Assembly (NCBI GenBank): GCA_036806345.1
Contig: DAIROT010000004.1
Coordinates: forward strand, 1 to 64,000
Direction of reading: 5' to 3'
Length of the DNA stretch: 64,000 bases
DNA from: QHCF01 sp003244275
GTDB taxonomy: Bacteria; Actinomycetota; Acidimicrobiia; Acidimicrobiales; QHCF01
Below are positions 1-9,801 of the stretch, piece after piece (the first letter of the stretch is position 1; the number at the start of each line of letters is the position of its first letter). The notes beneath the pieces were generated by a model. It was not told where the DNA came from, searched no databases, and saw only the letters and a program-made list of their open reading frames with translations. A program made the translations under genes and the position numbers.

Positions 1-54
1 GGCTTTTGCGCGGCTAGAGCCTGTGGATTTCCAGGCTCAGGCGAATTATCGAGG

Positions 55-1431
55 TCAAGGATCCCTCGTGGGTGCCTGACGCCTCCGCGACCTTCGTACG
101 GGCCGCCTCCTCAAGCTCGAAGAGGCCGGGTACGGCGCACTGGGTTTGACGGGCTGTTCAGACAGCAGCGCGGCCGAGCCAGCTACCATGCTAGGGCTCG
201 ACGCCTTGCCCCGGACGTGCAGAGCGCGGCGACTCAGACGGCGACGGAGTAGCAGTGACGCTACAAGCCCCATGGCACTGTAGGCAATGACGCTGGCCAG
301 AGCTGCACCGGAGATACCGTGCGCCGGCACTAGGACCACGTCGCCTAACACGGTCAGCACCACGCCAACTGCTACCGCCTTGGCGGACTCACCAACGCGA
401 CCCATACCGGAAAGGGACGCACTATCGAGATAATAGAATGTGAGACCGAATTCAGCCAGCAGCAGCAGACGCAAGGAAGGAACGGCCGCGGCGTAGCGCT
501 GACCAAATACCACGCGAACTGAGAGAGGAGCGGTGACGATAGCGACACCAACAGCAGCCGTCATTAGCCCCACGCACAGGAGACGACCACGCCGAAAGCT
601 GCCGGGCGTCGCTGACCCAGATGCTAGTCCATAGAAGATGGGCTGGCCCATAGCAGCAGGAAGAATTCGTAGCATCTCCGGAAATGTGGCTGCCACCGAA
701 TAGATCCCGACTGCCGCTGGCGTAAGATAAAGCACCACCAGGTAGCGATCGAGCTTAAAAGCAGCCATCTGGCCGAGGGTAACGGCGATTCCCGGAGGCC
801 CCCGACGCAACAGACGGACCCACTGGGCCCAGTGGAACAACGGCCGAATACCCGCCCGCGCCTGGCGCAAAGCGACGAGACACAGAAGGCTCTCTAACAA
901 GTAGCCGACAGTTAACGCGCCAATAAAAATAGGAACGCTTCTTGCCCCCCGAGAAGAAGCCAGGGCTACGATCAACAACTGAACAATACTGCTGGCCGCA
1001 TCGATCACGGCCGCACGGACGGTGAAGCCGTAAGCATTTATCGCCTCTACCAGGAGAAGTCCCCCTAGGAAGGATCCGCCGAAGACGCCGAAGAGCCCCA
1101 GGCCCAAAAGGGACAAATGAACGTGTAGCGCCGGTGCAACGATAGTCACCGATACTACGCAAACACCAGCCTGCAGAAGGATCAACGCTAGCGAGAGCCC
1201 TAGATAATCACCACACCGGATCGGATCGATCTCGGCTACCAACTCGAGACGTGCGGCGATATTCACCCCGAGACCGCAGATCAGTAGGGCGAAGGTCGCC
1301 AGAGTGATGAGGAGGACAAAGACTCCTCGGCCCTGAGGCCCCAGCTGGCGCGCCGTCACGATAACAATGCCGGCGGAGGCAGCACTCGATAGTACCTTCC
1401 ATAGCGTTATATGGGCCGCAACGCCGACCAT
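55..1431 (-). CDS. Polysaccharide flippase (Wzx/MATE-like)
   Basis: Very hydrophobic protein of about 458 residues with repeated membrane helices from the first residues to about residue 410 and a basic, serine/proline-rich cytoplasmic tail. This is the shape of the Wzx/MurJ-type exporters that flip lipid-linked sugar units across the inner membrane. An early segment reading RQLGPQGRGVF matches the start of many oligosaccharide flippases. I chose the ATG at 1431 because AAGGAT lies just upstream; an in-frame TTG at 1476 would add 15 polar residues. It lies downstream of the carbamoyltransferase on the same strand, in a sugar-polymer gene group. The exact substrate cannot be read from the sequence. 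Confidence 0.8.
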   Translation of the reverse strand: MVGVAAHITLWKVLSSAASAGIVIVTARQLGPQGRGVFVLLITLATFALLICGLGVNIAARLELVAEIDPIRCGDYLGLSLALILLQAGVCVVSVTIVAPALHVHLSLLGLGLFGVFGGSFLGGLLLVEAINAYGFTVRAAVIDAASSIVQLLIVALASSRGARSVPIFIGALTVGYLLESLLCLVALRQARAGIRPLFHWAQWVRLLRRGPPGIAVTLGQMAAFKLDRYLVVLYLTPAAVGIYSVAATFPEMLRILPAAMGQPIFYGLASGSATPGSFRRGRLLCVGLMTAAVGVAIVTAPLSVRVVFGQRYAAAVPSLRLLLLAEFGLTFYYLDSASLSGMGRVGESAKAVAVGVVLTVLGDVVLVPAHGISGAALASVIAYSAMGLVASLLLRRRLSRRALHVRGKASSPSMVAGSAALLSEQPVKPSAPYPASSSLRRRPVRRSRRRQAPTRDP

Positions 1432-1586
1432 GCTATCCTTGGGCGAGGAATGCGGCCGCGTTCGGTGCCGGGTCAAATTGGCTCAGCGCTTCGATATGAG
1501 ACTAAACCTATGGAGGGTCAAGCTAACAACTGCCTCGAGGTGACCCCTAGTGGGTACATCGATATATTGGCCAGTGGACAAGAAGG

Positions 1587-3293
1587 TCACGGACGTACCA
1601 CCAGGTGGTCTTCGAGGACCATGGCGTCAAAATTAGCCTTACTGAAGGTTGTTATTGCGTCTGCCGGAGTACAGACAATCGGCTCCTGCACATTGAACGA
1701 CGTGTTGAGGAGCATAGGGACACCCGTGATGAGTTTGAACTGGTGGATTAGTTCCCAAAAGCGGGGATTGGTCTCACGGCTTACAGTTTGCGGGCGAGCA
1801 CTACCGTCAACATGGACCACAGCCGGAATCAGTGGCCGCTGGTCGGCCGCAACATCGAGCACGGTGACCATGAAGGGATCGTGGTGAGGATGCCCGAACA
1901 CCTGCGCACTGGCCTCCTCCAGTAGGGATGGCGCCAAGGGCCTAAACCACTCGCGCAGTTTCACCTTGTGATTCAGCAACTCGCGCATGTCAGCTCGTCT
2001 CGGGTCCGCTAGAAAGCTGCGGTTTCCCAAGGCCCGAGGACCGAACTCGGCTCGACCCTGAAACCAGCCAACAATCGCACCAGCGGCAATCATTTTTGCC
2101 ACACGGGGTAACATCTCGTCGTCGGGAAGTGTCTTGAAGGGAAGGTGTGCTGCCTCCAATTCCCGTGCGCAGGCTGCAGAACTGAAGGCGGGGCCAAAGT
2201 AGGCGTGGCGCATGTGATACCGACGGGGCCTTCCGAGCAAGCCGTGGTATGTGAGGAACGCCGCTCCCAGAGAACAACCAGCGTCACCGGCCACAGGCTG
2301 AATGAATACTCGCTTAAACGGGGACTCAGCAATTATCCGCCCATTCATCACCGAGTTGAATGCCACACCACCTGCCAAGCACAGGTTTTCCTCTGCTGTT
2401 CGCTCGTGAAGGTTCCGAAGCAAGTGGAGCACGATATCTTCTAACAACAGTTGAGCGCTCGCGGCAATGTTTTGGAACCGGTCGGTGATCTCGTCACCTG
2501 GTCGTCGGGCTGGTCCGAGCGCCTGAAGAATCTTGTCACTGAACTGATATCGCTTGGCCAAATGATGATCAAGTACCCGAATGTTGACCCGGTACGCGTC
2601 AGGTCCATCCACTCTCAGGACACGGCGCGATAGGAAGTCGTAGTATTCAGGTTCGCCGTAGGCAGCCAGCCCCATGACCTTCCATTCATCGCCGGCAAAC
2701 ATGTCGAATCCCAGGAAGTTGGTTACAGCGGAGTAGAACTGGCCGAGAGAGTTCGGAAGCTTAATCTTTTTAATCGGCTTGATCTGACTCCCGGCCCCGA
2801 GTGCCATCATGGTCGTCGTTGCTTCGCCCGTCCCGTCCAGGGTGAGGATGGCGGCCCGCTCGAAAGGCGACACGAAGAAGGCACTAGCCGCATGGCACGG
2901 ATGGTGCTCCAAGTAGTGGAAGCGAAAGTCACTCGGCCCAAAACGCTCACGCATAAGCCGTGGATAGTGCAGCATCCCCAGGTAGCTGTTACTGACCTGA
3001 GACACCCCGCGGTCGACGCGAGCGGCGAACATGGCGGGCGAGATAGCAAGTGACGTCAGGGCTTGCCAAGCCTTATGGACGATGATCCATGGTTTCCAGT
3101 ACAGGGCCACATGATCCACGTCTTTCATCTCGATAGCGCCCTCTGCCAGGCAGTACTCCACTGCCCGGTATGGAAAGCCAGAATGGTGCTTCGTGCGCGA
3201 GAACCGTTCTTCCTCCACAGCGGCCACGACCTCGCCGTCGCGGATGAGGGTGGCGGCGGCATCGCCAAGGGTCGTCAGACCAAGGATGTACAA
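1587..3293 (-). CDS. Carbamoyltransferase (NodU/CmcH/TobZ family)
   Basis: About 568 residues. The N-terminal Kae1-like half opens YILGLTTLGDAAATL, has EEERFSRTKH near residues 27-36 and a metal-binding-type HHPCHAAS stretch near residue 140. The C-terminal half carries GRAEFGPRALGNRS, typical of this family. Such enzymes move a carbamoyl group from carbamoyl phosphate to a sugar or secondary-metabolite hydroxyl. I chose the TTG at 3293, since AGGAGG sits 4 nt upstream and YILGL is the usual family start; an ATG 61 codons earlier would add an unlike, low-complexity leader. It probably decorates the exported polysaccharide made by the neighbouring genes. Confidence 0.85.
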   Translation of the reverse strand: MYILGLTTLGDAAATLIRDGEVVAAVEEERFSRTKHHSGFPYRAVEYCLAEGAIEMKDVDHVALYWKPWIIVHKAWQALTSLAISPAMFAARVDRGVSQVSNSYLGMLHYPRLMRERFGPSDFRFHYLEHHPCHAASAFFVSPFERAAILTLDGTGEATTTMMALGAGSQIKPIKKIKLPNSLGQFYSAVTNFLGFDMFAGDEWKVMGLAAYGEPEYYDFLSRRVLRVDGPDAYRVNIRVLDHHLAKRYQFSDKILQALGPARRPGDEITDRFQNIAASAQLLLEDIVLHLLRNLHERTAEENLCLAGGVAFNSVMNGRIIAESPFKRVFIQPVAGDAGCSLGAAFLTYHGLLGRPRRYHMRHAYFGPAFSSAACARELEAAHLPFKTLPDDEMLPRVAKMIAAGAIVGWFQGRAEFGPRALGNRSFLADPRRADMRELLNHKVKLREWFRPLAPSLLEEASAQVFGHPHHDPFMVTVLDVAADQRPLIPAVVHVDGSARPQTVSRETNPRFWELIHQFKLITGVPMLLNTSFNVQEPIVCTPADAITTFSKANFDAMVLEDHLVVRP

Positions 3294-3659
3294 GAAGCCT
3301 CCTCTCGTCGGGACCGGTGAACCATCTGTGCGGCCGAGGAAGTTGTCGAGACCAAGTAGGCGCCAGGTGCCCTCGGCCAGGGCGTCACCTAAGCTGAGCA
3401 AGCGTACCTGACTCCCGTCACTTGTGGAGTAGGTGGAGGCTGTAGCGACTCCGGCGCCGGTCTCGTTTGAGAGCACGGGGAGGCACGGTCTTCGATCGCA
3501 CGGAATCGTTTGTCGCCTGGGCGGAACCGCGCCACGATGTGCCCTTCTCGCTTAGGGGTAGGCTCACCATGTGGCCGCCCCATCTTTTGCCGCTCGCGCG
3601 TCCCGTTGTCATTCTGATAGCTGCCCGACTGCCTTCGTGGCCATGGGAGCGGTCGCATT
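3294..3659. other. Divergent intergenic region, no gene seen
   Basis: This 366-base stretch separates the minus-strand carbamoyltransferase from the plus-strand glycosyltransferase. Open frames here are short or only extend the carbamoyltransferase upstream of its ribosome-binding site. It should hold promoters for both directions, but I found no pair of hexamers good enough to mark. Confidence 0.5.
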
Positions 3660-4769
3660 GTGACACATGTTGTCCTCGACACGAGGTCCCTCCGCCAGCA
3701 ACGGGACGGCCTTGCGAACTATATCGAAGAGCTGGTGCCCAGGATCGTGTCGGCAGCGCCAGATCTTGAGTTCACTATCCTTGCGAATCCGTCGCAGATG
3801 ACGTTTTGGACGTCGGCCGCACCAAATAGTCGCGTGCTCCCCTGTGACTGTCGTCCGATGTGGCCAGCGCAACATTGGCGCATCCCCCTCTTACTTCGGC
3901 GCTTGTCCCCTGACCTTTACTTTTACCCCGTTCATGATCCCCCACTTTTCTGCCCTCAACCGTTTATTTTCGTTATACAAGACGTTATCTCGCACGAGAT
4001 TCGTCCATATTATGATAACCTCGACCGTCTAAAGACGGCATATACCCGTGTAGTGACAGCCGCAGGCCTCCGCCGCGCTTCCATGGTCCTTTGCAGTTCA
4101 CATGCAACCAAGACGGCAGTAACCAGTGTTTTTGGGCATCGCTTGGGACACAAACTTCGGGTCGTACCGCTCGGCACCACGCCAAGTCATTCTCGCCTTG
4201 ATGCTCAGATCCTTCCTTCCCATCTTCTCTATGTTGGGACTGATCTACCTCAGAAAAACCTCGATCGCCTAATCAGCGGATACGCTAAGGCACAACGCCA
4301 AGCGAAGGGCCGCTTACCTAACCTCGAACTGGTCGGCGCGCTCCGTCACCAAGCCGACCTCCAAGAGCGCGCCGGGCGCGAAGGAGTCGGTGACAGCGTC
4401 CAGTTTCGAGGCCATGTCTCGCGGCCCGACCTTGAGGCAATGTACCAATCTGCCATCGCGCTCGTGTTCCCCTCCGTGGCTGAGGGGTTTGGTCTACCCA
4501 TCTTGGAGGCCATGAGCCGCTCCGTGGCTGTCGTGACCAGTAACCGATCTGCCTGCGCAGAGGTAGCCGATACCGCCGCGCTTCTGGTCGATCCCTATAG
4601 TACAGATTCCATTGCCAATGGGCTTCTCACGATCTCCACCGACGCCGCTCTCCGCCAAGATCTTGTCAGGCGCGGACACTCCCGAGTGTTGGCATTTTCA
4701 TGGGACCAGTGCGCGGCCACAACGCTCGACGTAATCCGGGAAGCGCTACGAGGAACTGATGGCTGCTAA
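3660..4769 (+). CDS. Glycosyltransferase family 4
   Basis: A 369-residue GT-B fold enzyme. The C-terminal nucleotide-sugar domain shows the GT4 signature EGFGLPILEAMSRSVAVV near residues 275-293, preceded by a FRGHVSRPDLEAMY segment; VGTDLPQKNLDRLI marks the domain linker. It would transfer a sugar from an NDP- or GDP-sugar to a lipid-linked acceptor at the inner membrane. It starts with GTG at 3660; a GGGAG about 10 nt upstream is only a moderate ribosome site. Its end overlaps the FkbM methyltransferase by 11 nt, so the two are co-translated. Base composition is less GC-rich than the dcw genes downstream. Confidence 0.88.
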   Translation: MTHVVLDTRSLRQQRDGLANYIEELVPRIVSAAPDLEFTILANPSQMTFWTSAAPNSRVLPCDCRPMWPAQHWRIPLLLRRLSPDLYFYPVHDPPLFCPQPFIFVIQDVISHEIRPYYDNLDRLKTAYTRVVTAAGLRRASMVLCSSHATKTAVTSVFGHRLGHKLRVVPLGTTPSHSRLDAQILPSHLLYVGTDLPQKNLDRLISGYAKAQRQAKGRLPNLELVGALRHQADLQERAGREGVGDSVQFRGHVSRPDLEAMYQSAIALVFPSVAEGFGLPILEAMSRSVAVVTSNRSACAEVADTAALLVDPYSTDSIANGLLTISTDAALRQDLVRRGHSRVLAFSWDQCAATTLDVIREALRGTDGC

Positions 4770-5598
4770 TTCGATTGCCCGGCGTGCGTTGAAATATATG
4801 CTCGCGGCCGCGCTCGCGGATCGCCATTATGCCTACCTACAGAGTGTCGCCATGGCGTGGGACATTCGTCGTGGGAAACTCTCGGAACCAGAGATATCAT
4901 TGGTACCGATGGCCGTCCAGAACGGAGACGCAGTGATCGATATTGGCGCCAATTACGGACTCTACACTCATCATCTCTCGCGAGCGGTCGGAAGCACCGG
5001 CCGAGTATATGCATTCGAGCCAATTCCCTTTACTAACAGCGTTCTTCGTCTAGTCGGACGGCTCCTTGGGTTTCGGAATGTCGAGGTATTTGAGAAGGGC
5101 TGCAGCAGTGAAACCAGTCGGCAAGCGTTCACAGTGCCCGTTCAGGTCTCTGGAGCAATAGCCGCCGGCCTCGCGCATCTCAGTGCCGAAGGCGACGAGG
5201 ATGCTAAACTAGTCTGTTCGTCTCTTAACAATGCGACGGCGGTGATTTGCGAGGTTGTCGCTCTGGACGACTTCATGCCACCGCTAAGGGAGATCTCGTT
5301 CATTAAGTGTGATATTGAGGGTGCTGAATTGCTCGCCTTTCGGGGTTGTGAGACGATGATCGCTCGACATCATCCAACCGTACTCAGCGAGGTGTATCGT
5401 GAATATCTCGGCCGCTTCCACTTTAAATTGGAAGATTTGACCGGTTTTTTTATCGATAGGGGTTATCGTCTGTTCACTTACGATGGGGCGTCACAGGGTC
5501 TGATCGAGACGCCTCCGGAGGCGGTTGTCGACGGTAATGTCCTGTTCATTCATCCAGACCGCCAACATCGCTTTCATCGGGCCTTGAAGTTGACGTGA
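4759..5598 (+). CDS. FkbM family SAM-dependent methyltransferase
   Basis: A 279-residue Rossmann methyltransferase. Motif I is VIDIGANYGLYTHHL near residues 58-72, followed by VYAFEPIP; the FkbM domain's acidic motif is seen as FIKCDIEGAELLAF. The family O-methylates sugars or other hydroxyl compounds. It overlaps the upstream glycosyltransferase by 11 nt, so it probably methylates the glycan that enzyme builds. Codon use is markedly AT-rich for this window (positions 5401-5460 are 40% GC), consistent with recent acquisition. Confidence 0.88.
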   Translation: MAANSIARRALKYMLAAALADRHYAYLQSVAMAWDIRRGKLSEPEISLVPMAVQNGDAVIDIGANYGLYTHHLSRAVGSTGRVYAFEPIPFTNSVLRLVGRLLGFRNVEVFEKGCSSETSRQAFTVPVQVSGAIAAGLAHLSAEGDEDAKLVCSSLNNATAVICEVVALDDFMPPLREISFIKCDIEGAELLAFRGCETMIARHHPTVLSEVYREYLGRFHFKLEDLTGFFIDRGYRLFTYDGASQGLIETPPEAVVDGNVLFIHPDRQHRFHRALKLT

Positions 5599-5734
5599 CA
5601 TTACCGACGGCCGCGTCACCGGTACGCCCAGTGTGGTCCTACTGCGACGACACGGATGGCATTTTTGCCCGCAACGCAGTAGCGAGTTACTCTCGTCATA
5701 TTCGCGTGGCTGGGCCCGCGACTGGGGAGGCACG

Positions 5735-6730
5735 GTGACAGCTTCATATTTGGTGACTGGGGGCGCCGGATTTATCGGGTCCCACCTGACCGACGCTCTA
5801 CTGGCCCGTGGTGACCGGGTAGTTGCTCTCGACTCCCTCTCGACCGGGCGACTTGCCAATCTTGATCACGCAGGTGGGCATCCGCAGTGCCGTTTCGTCC
5901 AGGGATCGGTGCTCGATGAGCTGGTGGTCGACGAGCTCGTCCACGAGTGCGATGTTGTGGTCCACTTGGCGGCGGCGGTGGGGGTCAAGCTCATTGTCGA
6001 GCATCCTCTCCGTTCGCTCACCACGAATATTCGCGGCTCCGAGATCATGATCGAGGCGGCCCACCGTTATCGGCGGAAGATCCTGCTAGCCAGTACATCG
6101 GAGATTTATGGAAGAAACTCAGCTGAATCGCTCCACGAAGGGTCTGACCGAATCCTAGGTTCACCGACGGTGTCCCGCTGGGCATACTCTACGGCCAAAG
6201 CACTTGACGAAACTCTGGCCTATGCCTACCACAAGGAACGGGGCCTACCCACGGTTGTTGTGCGCCTCTTCAACACCGTGGGTCCCCGACAGAGCGCCGC
6301 TTATGGGATGGTCATCCCGCGCCTGGCGCGACAGGCCGTGGCCGGTGGTGCTCTCACGGTATATGGAGATGGAAACCAGCGGCGGTGCTTTTGCCACGTC
6401 GGGGATGTTGTGCGAGGCCTGCTCGGGGTGCTCGACCATCCGAAGGCGGTCGGGGATGTGTTCAACTTGGGTTCCGCTGAGGAAATATCCATCATGGACC
6501 TTGCCCATCGAATCGTCGCGCGGGCGGAGAGTTCCGCCAAGGTTGAGCTCATTCCCTATGAACAGGCCTACGAGCCAGGGTTTGAGGACATGTACAGGCG
6601 GCGGCCTGACACCACCAAGGTCCGCAACCTTATCGGTTGGGCCCCGACACGAACTTTGGATGACATCCTCGACGAGGTGATCGCCGAGGCTCGTCTCGAA
6701 ATGGCCCTTGGAGCCGACGCTCCGACCTGA
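5735..6730 (+). CDS. NAD-dependent sugar epimerase/dehydratase
   Basis: Extended short-chain dehydrogenase of about 331 residues. The NAD-binding TGGAGFIGSHL lies at the very N-terminus, and STSEIYG followed by YSTAK supplies the Ser and the YxxxK catalytic pair. LFNTVGPRQ and GDGNQRRCFCHVGDV match UDP-glucuronate decarboxylase and UDP-glucose 4-epimerase relatives. I chose the GTG at 5735 because GGGGAGG is 4 nt upstream and the Rossmann motif follows at once; a GTG at 5633 adds 34 unlike residues. It likely supplies an activated sugar to the neighbouring glycosyltransferases. Epimerase versus decarboxylase cannot be settled by eye. Confidence 0.85.
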   Translation: MTASYLVTGGAGFIGSHLTDALLARGDRVVALDSLSTGRLANLDHAGGHPQCRFVQGSVLDELVVDELVHECDVVVHLAAAVGVKLIVEHPLRSLTTNIRGSEIMIEAAHRYRRKILLASTSEIYGRNSAESLHEGSDRILGSPTVSRWAYSTAKALDETLAYAYHKERGLPTVVVRLFNTVGPRQSAAYGMVIPRLARQAVAGGALTVYGDGNQRRCFCHVGDVVRGLLGVLDHPKAVGDVFNLGSAEEISIMDLAHRIVARAESSAKVELIPYEQAYEPGFEDMYRRRPDTTKVRNLIGWAPTRTLDDILDEVIAEARLEMALGADAPT

Positions 6731-6758
6731 GCTAGGCAGCTGACCGCTGAGCGCATTG

Positions 6759-7877
6759 TCAGTTTGCCCCGGTGAGCTCTTGGTAAAGCTCACGGATATC
6801 GGCTACCAGGCGCTCCTGGCCGAACTTGGTCCTCACCGCCTCCCGGCCGCACTCCCCCATTCGGGCCCTGGCGCCCGGGGCGCCCAGCAGGTCGCCTAGG
6901 CGATCGGCCATAGTCCGGGGATCCCCGGACGGGACCAGGTACCCGTGGAGCCCGTCGGTCACCACGTGGCTGACTCCCCCTACGTCGGTCGCCACCACCG
7001 GCCGGGCGGTGGCCAGAGCTTCGATCATTGCCACCGGGGTCCCCTCCTGGCGGCTGCTGAGGGCAATCACGTCGAGGTCACTCATGGCCACCGGCACATC
7101 TTCCCACCAACCGGTGAAATGCACACGGTCATGTAACCCCAGCTGACGGGCCTCCGCCTCCAGGCGGGAGCGGAGCTCACCATCGCCGATGACCGCCAGG
7201 TGCACCCCAGGGAGGAGGTTCATGGCCGCCAGCATGGTGGAGTGGTCCTTGACCGGGACCAGTCGCCCGACGATGCCCACCAAGGGGACGTCAGCGCCAA
7301 TGCCCAGCGCGGCTCGTAGCTTGCCGCTCGGCTGCGTGACCCTGAGATACGGATCCAGGTCGAGACCCAGCGGGACCACCTGGAAGCGAGACTCCGGCGC
7401 GATCTTGAGCTCCACCAGCTCGTCGCGTATCTCGGGGCTCACCGCCACCAGCACGTCGGTGCGGGCCGCCAGCCAACGCTCGGCCTCCACAAAGGCGCGC
7501 TGCACCGGCCGGGCAAAGTACCCCTCCAGGACGTGGCCATGGAAGGTGTGGACCAGGCGGGGCCTCTCGGACACCCGCAAGGCGGCCAGGCGACCGATGG
7601 CCCCGGCCTTGGCCATGTGGGTGTGCACAATCCGAGGCTGGACCTCTCGGAGCAGTTGCCGGACGGCGCCGAAGGCCCGAAGGTCCATCGCCGGACTGGG
7701 CGGCCTCACGAAGGGAACGTCGATCACGTCGACCGCCGGATCGCCAAGCTCTCCCTCACTGGCACCTGGGCGGCCGGCGGCCAGGACGGTCGGGAAGTCG
7801 GGGGCGAGCCGCTTGGTGAGCAGCAGTGCCTGGCGAGCCGGGCCTCCGATGTTGAGCCGGGTGATGAGGCGGACCAC
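6759..7877 (-). CDS. Glycosyltransferase family 4
   Basis: GT-B fold enzyme of about 372 residues. The N-terminus VRLITRLNIGGPARQALLL is the typical GT4 acceptor-domain start with a glycine-rich loop; the C-terminal domain has VGIVGRLVPVKDH and SSRQEGTPVAMIEALA, where the usual EGFP-type motif reads QEGTP. It lies 19 nt after the asparagine synthase stop on the same strand, so the two probably form one transcript. I chose the GTG at 7877; an ATG at 7952 would overlap asnB and add 25 unlike residues. It converges with the epimerase gene, leaving only 28 nt between stops. Confidence 0.85.
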   Translation of the reverse strand: MVRLITRLNIGGPARQALLLTKRLAPDFPTVLAAGRPGASEGELGDPAVDVIDVPFVRPPSPAMDLRAFGAVRQLLREVQPRIVHTHMAKAGAIGRLAALRVSERPRLVHTFHGHVLEGYFARPVQRAFVEAERWLAARTDVLVAVSPEIRDELVELKIAPESRFQVVPLGLDLDPYLRVTQPSGKLRAALGIGADVPLVGIVGRLVPVKDHSTMLAAMNLLPGVHLAVIGDGELRSRLEAEARQLGLHDRVHFTGWWEDVPVAMSDLDVIALSSRQEGTPVAMIEALATARPVVATDVGGVSHVVTDGLHGYLVPSGDPRTMADRLGDLLGAPGARARMGECGREAVRTKFGQERLVADIRELYQELTGAN

Positions 7878-7896
7878 TTTGTGCTGCTCGATACCG

Positions 7897-9786
7897 CTAC
7901 CACCCTTCCTTGCGCAGGAAGATCTCCAGGGTGAGGAGGGTCCACAGGGCATTGCCGTGACCGACCCGACCAGATTGATGCTCGGCGATCAGGTCATCGA
8001 CCGCCTCACCTGCCAGGTACTGGCGCACCGAGGCATCTGGTGAGCCCAGGGTGGCCGCCACATAGCCGGCCAGATCCTCTCGGAACCAGCGGTCCAGTGG
8101 CACACCAAAGCCGCGCTTGCGCCGGTGCAGGATCTCGGGCGGCAGCAGGTCGGCCATGGCCACCTTGAGCACCCGCTTGAGGGCGAAGCCTCGTTGCTTG
8201 AACGAGGCCGGCAGGCGGGTGGCCAATTCCAGCACGGCCGGGTCGAGGAAGGGGCAGCGGACCTCCAGGCCGTGGGCCATGGACATGCGGTCGACCTTGG
8301 GAAGCAGGTCGTCGAGGAGGTAGCTGGTCAGGTTGAGCAGCAGGAGGCGGTGCAGCAGGCTGGGACCCGGTGTAAGTGGCCATTGGGCCTCGAAGCGGGA
8401 TGCGGTATTTTTCGCGGATTCACCCAGCAAGGCAACTCGCCACTGTTCGGGCACATAGCTGATCCAGGACAGATAGGTGGCAGCAAAGGATCGATCGCTG
8501 TTGGCCACCAGCCGCTGCAGGCTGCGGGCCCGGCCCGAGAACCAGGAAGGCGACAGCATCGCCGTCCCCTGAGGGAGGCCCCGGCGTACAGGACCGGGCA
8601 GCTGTTGCAGCCAACCGAGCAGGCCGGCGGCCGCAAAGCGCTCGTAGCCGGCGAAGACCTCGTCTCCGCCGTCGCCACTGAGGGCCACGGTGACGTGCTC
8701 TCGGGTCATCTGGGACAACAGGTACGTGGGCAGGGCGCTGGAGTCGCCAAAGGGCTGGTCATGGTGCCAGACCAGATCCTCCACCAGCTCGGTGGCGTTG
8801 GGCCTTACCACCAGTTCGGTGTGGTCGGTGCCGAAGCGCTTGGCCACCAGGTTGGCGTATTGGCGCTCGTCAAACCCGGTCTGGTCCTCGAAGCCGATGG
8901 TGAAGGTGGACAGCGGAGCCACCCCGGCTTGATGCATCAGGGCCACGATGGCCGACGAGTCGATGCCCCCGCTCAGGAACGCCCCCAACGGCACATCGGC
9001 CACCAGGCGACGCTCGACGGCGCCAGTCAGCTCGGCCCGAACCCTCCGGGCCGCCTCGGCCATGGTGCAGTCGAGGATGTTGAGCCCCGGCTCCCCCGCT
9101 ACCGGCGGCTCCCAATAGCGCTGCAGGCGGGGTGCCTGGCCCTCCTCGGCCACCAGCACGTGGCCCGGGGGCACACTGTGTATGTCCTGGAAGAAGGTGT
9201 CGGGGGTGGGGGCATAGCCTACGGCCAGGTAGTCGGGGAGGATGCCCACATTGAGGCGCCGCGGCACTCGGGGGTGGGCCAGCAGCCCCTTGATCTCGCT
9301 GGCGAACACGACGCAGCCATCGCCCGACCAGTAGTAGAGGGGCTTCTTGCCGAGGCGATCCCGGCCCAGGACGAGCCGGTGACGGCCACGGTCCCACACC
9401 GCGAAGGCGAACATCCCGTCGAGGTCGCAGGCCAGCTCGATCGGCGAGCGCTCCTCGGCCAGGTGGGCCAAGACCTCGGTGTCCCCGGTCGTCTTGAGCT
9501 GATGGCCCTGGCGCCTGAGGGTGTCGGCCAGCTGGCGGTAATTGTAGATTTCGCCGTTGAGGGCCACCCCGATCGAGCCGTCGGCGTTGGCGATCGGCGG
9601 GTCGCCGGTGACCAGGTCGATGATTGACAACCGGGTCTGCCCAATGGCCGCCCCTGCTCCTGCGAACACCCCGGTGGCGTCCGGGCCTCGATGGGTCAGG
9701 GTGGCCAGCTGGCGCCACACGCTGGCCTCGGTGTCGGCAGTGCTCCCACCAACCCAGCTCTCGACCGCTCCTGCTATTCCGCACAT
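7897..9786 (-). CDS. asnB: Asparagine synthase (glutamine-hydrolysing)
   Basis: A 629-residue two-domain enzyme. It begins MCGIAGAV, so Cys2 is the class II glutaminase nucleophile after Met removal. The glutaminase domain (about 1-200) has LNGEIYNYRQL, and the synthase domain has the ATP-binding LSGGIDSSAIVAL and GDGGDEVFAGYERF. The family makes asparagine from aspartate, glutamine and ATP. Members inside polysaccharide clusters, as here between a GT4 gene and a WecA-like gene, often amidate a sugar acid or amino-acid side group instead. Length and motifs are complete. Confidence 0.92.
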   Translation of the reverse strand: MCGIAGAVESWVGGSTADTEASVWRQLATLTHRGPDATGVFAGAGAAIGQTRLSIIDLVTGDPPIANADGSIGVALNGEIYNYRQLADTLRRQGHQLKTTGDTEVLAHLAEERSPIELACDLDGMFAFAVWDRGRHRLVLGRDRLGKKPLYYWSGDGCVVFASEIKGLLAHPRVPRRLNVGILPDYLAVGYAPTPDTFFQDIHSVPPGHVLVAEEGQAPRLQRYWEPPVAGEPGLNILDCTMAEAARRVRAELTGAVERRLVADVPLGAFLSGGIDSSAIVALMHQAGVAPLSTFTIGFEDQTGFDERQYANLVAKRFGTDHTELVVRPNATELVEDLVWHHDQPFGDSSALPTYLLSQMTREHVTVALSGDGGDEVFAGYERFAAAGLLGWLQQLPGPVRRGLPQGTAMLSPSWFSGRARSLQRLVANSDRSFAATYLSWISYVPEQWRVALLGESAKNTASRFEAQWPLTPGPSLLHRLLLLNLTSYLLDDLLPKVDRMSMAHGLEVRCPFLDPAVLELATRLPASFKQRGFALKRVLKVAMADLLPPEILHRRKRGFGVPLDRWFREDLAGYVAATLGSPDASVRQYLAGEAVDDLIAEHQSGRVGHGNALWTLLTLEIFLRKEGW

Positions 9787-9801
9787 GCCGACAACCGCTG
9801 G

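Noticed and set aside
8125..9627. 500-codon plus-strand open frame
   Set aside because: It is antisense to asnB, whose motifs are complete; composition is His/Gln/Gly-rich as in shadow frames.
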